64,000 nucleotides of DNA, taken from positions 21,888,001 through 21,952,000 of the forward strand of contig NC_088355.1 of NCBI RefSeq assembly GCF_036884655.1, written 5' to 3'. Origin of the DNA: Musa acuminata AAA Group. Taxonomy: Eukaryota > Streptophyta > Magnoliopsida > Zingiberales > Musaceae. This document shows positions 44,862 through 54,584 of the stretch, one piece after another. Within the stretch, counting starts at the first letter, position 1. Every line of letters begins with the position of its first letter. The notes beneath the pieces were generated by a model that was not told where the DNA came from, did not search any database, and saw nothing but the letters and a program-made list of their open reading frames with translations. Position numbers and translations under genes: made by a program.

Positions 44862-46438
44862 ATGGCATACGCCGGAAACCAAAAGGGCCACTCTATTACA
44901 TGTCCACCCATGTTCAATGGGACGGATTATACCTATTGGAAGACCCGAATGAGGATCTTCCTTATTTCAATGGATTTTGAACTTTGGAATCTTATCGAAA
45001 ATGGATTTTCAAAGTCTTCTCTTCCAATGATCGATTGGAATGAATTGGAGAAAAAGACTTTCGCTCTTAATGCAAAGGCTATGAATGCCTTATTTTGTGC
45101 GCTTGATAAAAATGAGTTCAATCGTGTTTCATTTTGTGAAACCACATTTGATATTTGGCATACACTTGAAGTGACTCACGAAGGAACAAGTAGAGTGAAA
45201 GAGTAAAAAATAAATATTTTGATACATTCTTTTGAACTTTTTCGAATAAAACCGAGTGAGACTATTGGCGACATGTACACCCGTTTCACAGATGTCGTCA
45301 ATGGTCTAAAAGGACTTGGCAAAAGTTTTTCAAAATTGAGCTCGTAAATAAGATTCTAAGATCCCTTCCTAAGAGTTGGGACCCTAAAGTCACTGTTATT
45401 CAAGAGGCTAAAGATTTAAACAACTTCCCTGTTAAAGAACTAATCGGGTCATTAATGACCTATGAAATGACTTGCAAGGCTCATGAAGAGCAAGAAGACA
45501 TCGTTCCAAAGAACAGGAAGGATATGACACTTAGAACTTTAGATGAGCACTTGAGAGAAAACTCAAGTGATGAGGACTGTGTCGATGACTTGACACTTCT
45601 AATAAGGAAATTCAAAAAATTCATTAAGAGAAACAAGTTTAAAAGTGACACAAAAAATAAACTTGAACCCAAAAAGGACCAAGTTATTTGCTACGAATGC
45701 AAAAGGCTGGGACACTACAAAAGTGATTGTCCCCAAGCCAAGAAGAGAACATCAAAGAAGAATGCACTTAAAGCAACGTGGGATGACTCGAGCGCGTCCG
45801 AAGAAGAGGAGTCCAACACCGAGCAAGTTGCTCATTACGCCTTAATGCCCATCGGAGAAGAGGTAACAAATTTAATTGATGCAGATTTATCATTTGATGA
45901 ATTATTAAATGACTTCCATGGCTTATTTGATGAATGGAAAATAATTAGTAAAAAATATAAATTATTAAAAAATAATCACGATAGTCTTGTTAGCAATTTT
46001 GATAAATTAAAAACTGAATATCATGATAGTTTAGCTCAATGTGAAAAATGCCTTAATCTATAAACTCTCCAAAAGGAAAACTTGCTACTTAATGACACCT
46101 TGAAGAAATTCAAGGTTGGTAGCAAGTCTTTGAACATGATCCTTGCAAACAAGGGTCACGTTCCCAAAAGAAGTGGAATCGGATTTGTGAGAAGTCCTCA
46201 CCAAAATCCAACGACCTTCATAAAAGGCCACATCTTACATGTTCGACACCAAAGCAAATGCAACTTTTGTTGCAAATATAGACACAAAACGCATTAGTGT
46301 TCATTCACGAAAATTAGCCGAACAAATTAATTTGGGTTCCTAAACGAACCATGATAAACTCTATGCAATATGATAAATAATATAGATCAGTTTTTTAGGC
46401 ACCCAAAAGCAAATGGGTACCTAAAAATTATCCTTTCT
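44862..46438 (+). pseudogene. Gag of element F
   Basis: Begins MAYAGNQKGHSITCPPMFNG. A stop at about 45205, a frameshift near 45340, a TAA near 46062 and further stops near 46295 and 46380 break it into pieces 44862-45206, 45455-46063 and 46082-46297. The zinc knuckle reads CYECKRLGHYKSDC. It is otherwise colinear with D's gag. Confidence 0.92.
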
Positions 46439-46440
46439 TA

Positions 46441-46443
46441 TAG
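46441..46443 (+). other. In-frame TAG between gag and pol of element F
   Basis: TAG exactly 66 bases before the ATG of MTGDPSQF (46507), as in D and C, within CTTA-TAG-AGACAT. Confidence 0.85.
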
Positions 46444-47627
46444 AGACATACACTATCGCAAGCTAGGAGCAAGAGATGGTACCTTGATAGTGGATGCTCA
46501 AGGCATATGACCGGAGATCCATCTCAATTCTCTAAGCTCACTAGCATAGACGAAGGCTATGTCACCTTCGGAGACAACAACAAGGGTAAAATCATTGGCA
46601 AAGGAACCATAGGTAACAAATCCAACTTCTTTATTCAAGATGTTTTATTAGTTGATGGTTTAAAACATAACCTCTTGAGCATTAGTCAATTATGTGATAA
46701 AAGATATATCGTCAAATTCGAATCTAATGCTTGCATCATTGAAAAACCACACAAAAACACATCTATGATTTTATTAAAACAGAATAACATATACACCATT
46801 GACTTCAATGATCTTTGCAATGAAATGTGTTTCTCGGTTTTGAATGAGGATGCTTGGCTTTGGCATAGGAGGTTAGGTCATGCTAGTATGAAACTAATCA
46901 CTCAAATATCATCCAAAGAACTTGTATGAGGAATTCCTCATATCAAGTTCATCAAAGATGATGTGTGGATGCTTGTCAATTAGGAAAACAAATTAAGGGT
47001 AGTTTCAAATCTAAGAATCAAATAAACACCTTTAGGCTCTTACAATTAATCCATATGGACTTGTTCGAACCAATCTCTACATCAAGCCTAAGAGGTAGCA
47101 AATACGCCTTCGTCATTGTAGATGACTATAGTAGATACACATGGACTTATTTCTTGAAACACAAAAATGAATGCTTTAGATATTTCACCATGTTTTGTAA
47201 ACTTGTTCAAAATAAAAAGGGTTTTATGATTTCATCAATACTAAGTGATCGTGGTAGTGTACAAAACTATAATTTTCAAGAATTTTGTGAATCTAATGGA
47301 TACAACCAGAACTTCTCTACTTCGAGAAATCCTCAACAAAATAGAGTAGTAGAAAGAAAGAATAGAAATTGACAAGAAATGGCAAGAACCATGTTAAATG
47401 AACATAGACTACCCAAATACTTTTGGGCCGAAGCCGTAAACACTACATATGAGTTGTGGAATAATAAAAAACCTAATATTTCATATTTTAAAGTTTTTGG
47501 GTGTAAGTATTTTATCTTGAATGAAAAAGATGCCTTAGGAAAATTTGATGCTAAATCCGATGAAGGAATTTTTCTTGGTTATTCTTCGGTTTCTAAAGCT
47601 TTCGTATCTTCAATAAAAGAACTTACA
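46444..47627 (+). pseudogene. Protease and integrase of element F, truncated
   Basis: Protease [14 protein letters not shown] is followed by 46507-46929 (pre-integrase [11 protein letters not shown]), 46965-47372 (integrase; the D region reads SILSDRGSVQN, degraded) and 47379-47639 ([31 protein letters not shown]). A deletion removes the CYILNRVLVRP stretch near 47445. It stops at about 47627 in the middle of the region linking integrase and reverse transcriptase. The junction sequence is giant-LTR DNA, so the rest was lost in a rearrangement. Confidence 0.92.
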
Positions 47628-48523
47628 GAGTTGATTTGAATAAATGATTCAACAGGTAATTGTGCTCCAAATCATTCAAATCAGATATTAACAAAATATT
47701 TATGAGTCTAGTTTCCAATAAATTATACTTTGCATAAATATGAGTTCTCAGGAGAAAGTTATAAGTAGTTAAGCAACAAGAGATCAAAAATTACAATCCC
47801 TATTTTATAGAATCTATAGGGTTAATTGAAGTATAAGTCTTAGTAGGCATTTAAACTCCAAATCATTCAATATTAGTATCAAAATAAAGATCTTTGAGTC
47901 TACTTTCAAATGGAATAGGATTTGCCTAAATAAGAGTTTATTGCTAAAAGTTAGATCCGAAATAGTACATAGAGGTTAGATTACTGAAAAATTATAGATT
48001 CATGGCTTTGTATCAAAACGAAAGAAAGGTTTGGTGCTAAGCTGAAATCTTTCGAATTATAAAGAATGAAAATGAAAACATAGATTAAAATTTCTGTAGA
48101 AAGGGGTTAGAACACTTGCCTTATACAAATTTGAGTCTCAAAAGTGTGGAATTGATGTAAAGCCTTAAGCCAAATCAAAGCTTTTTCTTCTTCTTCTTCT
48201 TCAATTCCCTTCTCATCTCAAACCAACGTTGGCTGCAGCTTCTTTAGTTTTCATCCTTTTATTTCTCCTCTAATGCATTAGATTTAGCTAATATAAGGAT
48301 TGAAATGTGGCAAGCATGCATAGAAGAGGCATATGTGTCATCCTTAGAACAAATATAGGTGACACCAACCTTAGGTTAGCTAGTAACACATGTCCACAAT
48401 TTTTTTTTTCTTTAACTTAAATTTGAATCTTTCATAAATCATATCAAATTTATAATATTTACTCTTAGGTCCCTTCATTACAAATAGGCCCTTATAAAAT
48501 TTTCAAAAATGAGGGATGTTATA
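47628..48523 (-). repeat. Giant-LTR fragment on the minus strand
   Basis: Homologous to about 3830-4785 of the solo LTR (shared GGGGTTAGAACACTTGCCTT and a TTC run at 48186-48204). It then contains the TAGGTTAGCTAGTAACACAT stretch seen at 8510 and ends GAGGGATGTTATA. The left end is a rearrangement junction with element F. Confidence 0.82.
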
Positions 48524-48930
48524 GTTTCTCCCTAGGGCAACGGTACTGTGGTGGTGACCAGAGGAGGGATCAAACTCCTGCAGCGATGGCTTCTCCCTAG
48601 GGCGATGGTACTGTGGCGATGACCAGAAAAGCGATTAGACTCCTATAGTGGCGGCTTCTCCCTAGGGCAATGGTACTATAGCCCTAGGGCCCTAGGGTGA
48701 CGGTACTGTAGCGGCGATCAGAGTCCTGCAGCGATAGCATCTCCCTAGGGCGATGGTACGGTAGTGGCGATCAGACTCCTATAGCAGCGGCTCCTCCCTA
48801 GGGCAAGGATACAATAGCGGCGATCAGACTCCTGTAGCGGTGGTTTCTCCCTCGGGCGATGGTACTATAGCGATGACCAAAGGAGGGATCAAACTCCTGT
48901 AGCGGCACCTTGTCCCTAGGGTGAGTGACT
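48524..48930 (+). repeat. ~50-60 bp tandem array (CTTCTCCCTAGGGCGATGGTACTGTAGCGG type)
   Basis: About seven or eight degenerate units each contain TCTCCCTAGGGCGATGGTAC and GATCAGACTCCTGTAGCG, with spacing varying between about 50 and 65 bases. It is GC-rich compared with its surroundings. Not found elsewhere in the window. It precedes the DUF4283 copy and may be that element's 5' region. Confidence 0.75.
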
Positions 48931-49390
48931 GCTGCTGCATCTCCTTAGATTGAGGGAGGAGGCGGTGCTGCTTCTTCCTGGGCTAACAGCGGTTGTTTCT
49001 CCCTAGGCTAGCGGTGACTGCTTCTACCTGGATCTGTAGGGAGATCATTGACGTGCAGTTCTGGGCGATCGGAGGAGGGATCAGAATCTTGTAGCGGTTG
49101 CTTACCCCTAGGGCGATCTTCTAGATCAGCTACTCCCAACGCTGTAGAGATACAGCAGCAATGGTCTTAGGGGCTGGCGATGGTGGCCGAAGGGTAGATT
49201 CGATGGCGAGGCTCCCTGCCCTTACCTCTCAAGTTGCTCCTACATTATATTCTCTCTCGAGAGATGCTCCTTCGATGAAGCAGCATTCATAGCAGGTCAC
49301 GCTCTAGATCGCGGTCTCCTGCTCTCATTTCTAATGACCCTCGGCCTTGGACTAGCCTCTTTAAGTCTCCGATTGGAAGTCCGGATCTCA
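48931..49390 (+). other. GC-rich stretch before the second DUF4283 copy
   Basis: Further CTTCTCCCTAGG-like and Ser/Leu-coding sequence without a sustained frame. An ATG near 49169 opens a short Gly/Arg-rich frame. Possibly the eroded N-terminal part of LINE ORF1. Confidence 0.4.
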
Positions 49391-50342
49391 GCTTGGATTT
49401 CTTTGCTACATAAGTTTAGGCTAATAAGAAAATTGCTATATACGAGACTGCTGATTCCATAGAGCTGAGTGAGACATGGTCTATGGTGATTGTTGGCTAT
49501 GTGGAAGGTCTCAAAACATCATATTTTCCACTATTCTCATTTATCAAATCTTGATGGGGAACATCAACATTTGATCTTCATATGCTGGAGAACGGCTTCT
49601 TTGTTTATAAGCTATAGTTTGAAGAAGATTTGCAATGGGTCCTTGAATGTTTCTAAACTATTCGTGTCCATCCAACGATTCTACAACATTTGTCTCCTGA
49701 TGTCCATTTGGAGTTAGACAGCCTACAATCTATTCCATTTTGAGTGTTCTTTCAAGGTCTTCCTCTATATCTTTGGAGTCGATATTTTATTGCAAACTTA
49801 TGCAGCACTCTAGGACAACCACTCTACATCAACAAAGCAACAACTGCTCATACGAGATTAGCATTTACATGAGCATGTGTACTGGTTTCTTCAGATGAAG
49901 ACCTTCCCAATAAAGTTTTTTACCATGACCTTATTGAAACACCCGTAATGTACATGTCTCATATTCCTTGAAACCACAACGATTTCAGAGTTGCTTATCT
50001 TTTGGCTATGCAAATGGAGCTTGTTAGCAAACTCTGAAATCAATCACTAAGGTCTTCCGGCCACATTAAGCGCCTCAGCAACAAGGCGAGTCTCCTCTAG
50101 TGGTAGTAGCACTGGTAGCGGAGAAGACTATTAAGCATTCCGACTCGCAGGGATAGCACTATGGACAGAAGGATAAATCGGAAACTTTATCTCTTCCTAT
50201 TATGTCGGAGCCTTCCACAATAGAAGTTTCCCATGGTACTCGTAGATAGGAGAAGAATAAGTTAGAACTTTATCTCTTCCTATATCATCGGATCCGTCCA
50301 TAATAGGAATTCCAATATCCACTCATCACACCAACTAGGGCT
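49391..50342 (+). pseudogene. DUF4283-type ORF1 remnant, second copy (with empty site for D)
   Basis: Parallels 8707-9505 plus 18989-19140: GGATTTCTTTGCT at 49397, WSMVIVGYVEGLKT at about 49470, STFDLHMLENGFF at about 49567, LSSDEDLPN-like at about 49890 and a knuckle-like RFQSCLSF. Several stops and frameshifts are present. At 50189-50193 the ATCTC target of element D is uninterrupted. Confidence 0.78.
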
Positions 50343-50428
50343 TAAAACTCGCCAACATATCCTTGTTGTCGATGTTTGTTGTGGCTTGAGTTTGTTGAGG
50401 AAGAATATCCTTGTTGGTGAGATAATAT
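50343..50428 (-). repeat. Inverted scrap of the DUF4283-unit repeat
   Basis: The reverse complement reads CAACAAGGATATTCTTCC and CAACAAACTCAAGCC, matching the tandem repeat at 19145-19325. An inversion breakpoint therefore lies near 50342, where the plus-strand unit stops. Confidence 0.65.
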
Positions 50429-51006
50429 TCTCTAACCTTTGGTTACTAAATTATTTATAACTAATTCTTGAAAACTTCTATTCATACAAATCTTAAGTTA
50501 TCTAAAACTAGATTAATATATCTTTCGAATGATTTGAATTTTGTGTAATTTGGAGCATAATTGGTTATCCAAATAATTCATGCAATATGTCTCATAGAAG
50601 GAGAAAAAGCTTTACTTTAGCTTGAGATTTAACCCCTTCCTATAGAAATCTTGATCTCTGATTCTATCTTAATTCTGAAAACTTTGAAAGATTTTGGCTC
50701 TATACATAATATTTCTATCGTTTAGGAATAAAATAGTGAATCTGGGGCTTTTTTCGAGATTTGACCTTTCTGTATTGTTCTTGCCATAACTTTTTGCATA
50801 GATTCTTAATTTTGGAAAAACCAAATGCATCCAAAAAATAGACTCAAGATCTTTCTTTTGATACTAAAATTGATAAATTTAGAGTATATTTACCTACCAA
50901 AACTGTTATTTTAATTGACACTAAGAAATCTGTAAAACGGAGACTGTCGGTTTTGACCTTTCAGTACTCTCTTGCTTATAACTCTTTGTTGAAAATCTTA
51001 ATTTAT

Positions 51007-51084
51007 GTGATGTCTAGATATGCCCAAACTACCTATGGGTATAACATTTAACATCATGCCCAAGATCTTTAACTAATAGCAAAA
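51007..51084 (-). repeat. Short LINE 3'-end fragment inside the LTR
   Basis: GTCTAGATATGCCCAAACTA and CCCAAGATCTTTAACTAATA match the 3' end of the minus-strand LINE (54722-54832), with an internal deletion. About 75 bases. Absent from the equivalent place at 61920. Confidence 0.72.
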
Positions 51085-51559
51085 CATTTAACATTTATGT
51101 TATGTATACTTCATATTTGTATCGCAATGTTTTGTATAGGCACATGCATTCCGTTGTTCCACATGTGTTTTTGATATGTGCCAACTTTATTGTTCACAAT
51201 GCTCTTTTATACTCTGGTGTTTATGGGATTATTTGGACCTTTGCTAGAAATAGTAAAGGGATTATTTGAACCTTGGCCAGAAATGGTAAAGGGATTATCT
51301 GGACCTTTGCCAGAAATAGTAAAAGGTATATGCTTAGAGCTCGCAATGCTCTGCCGGCCCCCTCTGGCTTCATCTAGACATGGATGGATAACACTCTCAA
51401 ATGTGAGAGATTATGTTTAGAATTACAGTTCACCTTCTATCTGTTCGATATGATATCCAGAGTTTTGGTTATGTGCTTCTATATGTGCTTTGGATAAGAA
51501 TGAAATGTGTGCAACGTCAAATGCGATGTTTGAGTTTTTGTTTCAGATTTGTTCTTTAA

Positions 51560-52465
51560 TATGCTTCGAAATGCTTCATATGCCATTGATATGTTCCGAA
51601 GCATTTCATCCACCATTGATATGTTTCGAAGCATTTCATCCATCATTGATATGTTTCAAAATGTTTCATCTGCCATTGATATGCCCCGAAATGATTCATC
51701 TGCCATTGATATGCTCCATAATGCTTCCTATGTCATTGATATAATCTGAAATGCTTCATATGCCATTGATATGTTTTGAAGCATTTCATCCACCATTGAT
51801 ATGTTTCAAAATATTTCATCCACCATTGATATACTCCGAAATGCTTCATATGCCATTGATATGTTTTGAAGCATTTCATCCGTAATTGATATATTCTGAA
51901 ATGTTTCATTTATTATTGATATTCTCTAAAACATTTCATATGTCCTTGATATGCTCCGAAATGCTTCATACGCCATTAATATGCTCCGTAATGCTTCCTA
52001 TGCCATTGATAAACTCCGTAATGCTTCCTATGCCATTGATAAACTCTATAATGCTTAATATACCATTGATATGTTCCAAAGCATTTCATATGTCATTGAT
52101 ATATTCTGAAATATTTCATCCACCATTGATGTGCTCCGAAAAGCTTCATATGCCATTGATATGCTCCGTAACGTTTCATCCGTTATTGATATGTTCCGAA
52201 ATATTTTATTTGTTATTGATATATTCCAAAATATTTCATACATCCTTGATATGGTCTAAAATATTTCATATGCCATTGATATGCTCCGAATCATTTCATA
52301 CGTCCTTGATATGCTCCAAAATGCTTCATATGCCATTGATATTCTCCGAAATGCTTCCTATGCCATTGATATACTCTGAAATGCTTCATATGCCATTGAT
52401 ATATTTTGAAACATTTCATCCGCTATTGATATGTTCCGAAATGTTTCGTTACGTCGATGATTTGC
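51560..52465 (+). repeat. 30-bp minisatellite, ~30 units (LTR U3)
   Basis: Degenerate tandem units of ATGCTCCGAAATGCTTCATA-TGCCATTGAT, about 900 bases. The length being a multiple of three keeps frames open on both strands (e.g. a 202-codon frame with a PLICSEMLHM pattern). The spread of variants (ATCCACCATT, ATACGTCCTT, ATATGCCATT) suggests higher-order duplications. Ends about 200 bases before a TATA box. Confidence 0.93.
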
Positions 52466-52664
52466 TCCAGTTAGTCTTTACTCTCTTGTTATGAACAAAA
52501 CAAGCTTCGAATGAAATGACATTGTAATTTTGCATTCGTTGAGCGGCTATCTATAAACTCTTGTATCCCTGCCTTGTATTTGGTACCTTATTTGCTTTAA
52601 AACTATCCTTTTTTGCCATTGATATGTTAGTCGTTTGCTAAGCTCTATGTGCCCACCTCGGTGC

Positions 52665-52673
52665 TATATAAAA
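52665..52673 (+). promoter_or_regulatory. Putative TATA box of a giant-LTR copy
   Basis: TATATAAAA downstream of the minisatellite, aligned with 24601 and 63718. Confidence 0.55.
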
Positions 52674-52695
52674 TTTTCAAGATAGCTTGTCGCTC

Positions 52696-52862
52696 GCTAA
52701 AATGTTTCTATATAATCACAAAAACTAATATTTACCACATGTTTATATCAAAACATAAATTTACTTATCACTGCAAAATCCTAAACATGAGAGGTTCTTT
52801 AAACTTTTACAAAACTCATAAGTTTATATTTACCATCAACATTCCATTAGACACCAGGATAT
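52696..52862 (-). repeat. Inverted terminal piece of giant LTR
   Basis: The reverse complement matches about 63840-63995 (shared TAAACTTTTACAAAACTCAT and TTCCATTAGACAC on the plus strand here). It follows plus-strand LTR sequence directly, so its orientation flips at 52695 within one LTR. Confidence 0.82.
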
Positions 52863-53094
52863 GATTTGTAATATAGGGATTTAAATGAAAATATTAAAAA
52901 TTGGATATGATTTGTGAAAGATTAATATTAGGTTTTAAAAAAAAGAAAAATGGTGGACATGTGTAACTAGCTAACCTAATAGCGCCACCCAAGTTTGTTC
53001 TATGGATGACACCTAAGCCCCTTTCATGCATGCTTGCTACCTTGCAATCCTTATATTAGCCAAATCTAATGAATTAAAGGAGAAACTAAAGGAG

Positions 53095-54584
53095 GAAAGT
53101 TATGCAAAGCAGAAGTCTCAACAGCATTGGCTTAATTTAGGGGATTCCAATACTAAGTTTTTCTATACTTTCATTGCAACTCAAAGGTCCATTAACCGTA
53201 TTAGAAAATGTAGAGACAAATATGATAATCTTATTAAGAATTTAGATGAGGTTAAAGCACACACTGAGCAATTTTTTTATTCCTTACTCAATCACCGAAG
53301 TTTCTTACTCTGCCTAGTAGTCTCTTTAGAGACATTCGATAAAATTAGAACGATACAGATAAGATTAGCATGACCCTTGCGCAACGATGACATGCACAAA
53401 TGTGCGGCCGCACAATTACCCTGCTTGCCCATTCTAAGTCAAGCAACCTAATAACATTAATGTGGAGCCAACTAGAAAGCTTGATTCGGGTGTCATTTCA
53501 ATCCTCAATGCCCCAATTACATGTAACGAAATTGTAAGAGTTGTCTTCAAGTCACAGAAGCATAAAAGCCTTGATCCGGATGGATTTCTAACTGAATTTT
53601 ACCAAATTGCATGGTCTATTATTGGTACTGATGTGATTAAAGCTTGCCAACGTTTTTTCTCTTCAGGTCATAAACCTAAAGAGATGAATTGCACTATTAT
53701 TTCTTTAATTCCTAAGAATGCATGGGCTGATTCACTAGAGAACTATCGACCCATATCATTATGCAACTTTATTTACAAAATCATCTCTAAAGTGTTGACA
53801 AATATAATGCAAAAGGTAATACACAATATCATTATTCCTGATCCGACTACTTTTATCAAAGAGAGAAGTATACATCCTAATATTTTTCTTGCTAATGACT
53901 TAGTCAAGGATCTACCCTCGAAAGCAAGAGGGACAAAAATCTATTTACAAGCTGATTTATGGAAGCCTTTGATTCGGTTAGTAGGAAATTTATCTATAAG
54001 ATGCTCCTCGGTATGAACTTCTCTCAACAATGGGTTAATTGGATTCAATGTTGTTTGGAAACTCCAAAGTTTTCGATACTCTTCAATGGCTCACCTATAG
54101 GCTTTTTTAGAAGCACGAATGACATCCGACAAGGTGATCCATTCTCTCCATATCTCTTTACTATTACAATGGAAGGACTCAACTGTATGTTGGAATATGC
54201 AGTCTCTATTGGCAGCATTAAGGTACCCCATGCTGGTTCTATTTATATATCACACATAACCTTTGCAGATAATCTTCTTATCTTACTTTAGAATGATTCA
54301 ACTTTAGTGAGAAACCTGGCTACTATTTTGAATGACATTGGTATAGTTTCTGGCCTTCAGTTAAATCATGCGAAAAATAAAGTTTACATGGGTTCTTGCA
54401 TCGAGGATAAGGATTTTATTACACACACTCAGGGGGTTAGTGAAGAAAATCTGCCAATTCTGGTCTCTCAATCATATCCACTAGCATTCACAAAACCTAC
54501 TATCAGCCTATCTTGTAAAAAATAAAGAATAGAATTTCCTCTTGGAAAAATAGGCTTCTTTCAAAAGCAAGACAACATGAACTC
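53095..54584 (+). pseudogene. LINE reverse transcriptase, outer copy
   Basis: QHWLNLGDSNTKFFYTFIAT at about 53130 is the plant LINE linker. RT follows: NYRPISLCNFIYKIISKVLT (about 53740-53800), a frameshift in motif A (ADL then EAFDSVSRKF at 53950-53990), DIRQGDPFSPYLF (about 54120-54160), and the catalytic box as FADN at 54262-54273, where the family has FADD. It then has GLQLNHAKNKVYMGSC. Frameshifts and the lost Asp make it inactive. Confidence 0.9.

Larger units (their letters stand above)
19329..47627 (+). mobile_element. Element F: SIRE-type copia, right-truncated, hosting element E
   Basis: Starts TGTTGAATC at 19329. Its 5' LTR is split at 19556/43563 by element E. The rest of the LTR (to 44811), a degenerate primer site, and broken gag and pol follow to about 47627, where integrase sequence stops abruptly against a giant-LTR fragment. 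Reverse transcriptase, RNase H and the 3' LTR are missing. Confidence 0.9.
50429..52695 (+). repeat. Giant-LTR pieces, plus strand, rearranged
   Basis: 50429-50590 matches the middle of G's LTR (about 23225-23375, CTTACCAAATTATTTGTAAC type), whereas 50600 onward returns to an earlier part of the LTR (as at 58300-58540) and then runs in order through the ATAGGCACATG stretch, the 30-bp array and the TATA region. The order implies a duplication or fusion of two LTRs. Termini are missing. Confidence 0.78.

Noticed and set aside
49490..49717. 75-codon frame as a separate small gene
   Set aside because: It is a frame through the DUF4283 remnant; the parallel copy at 8800-9000 is broken differently.
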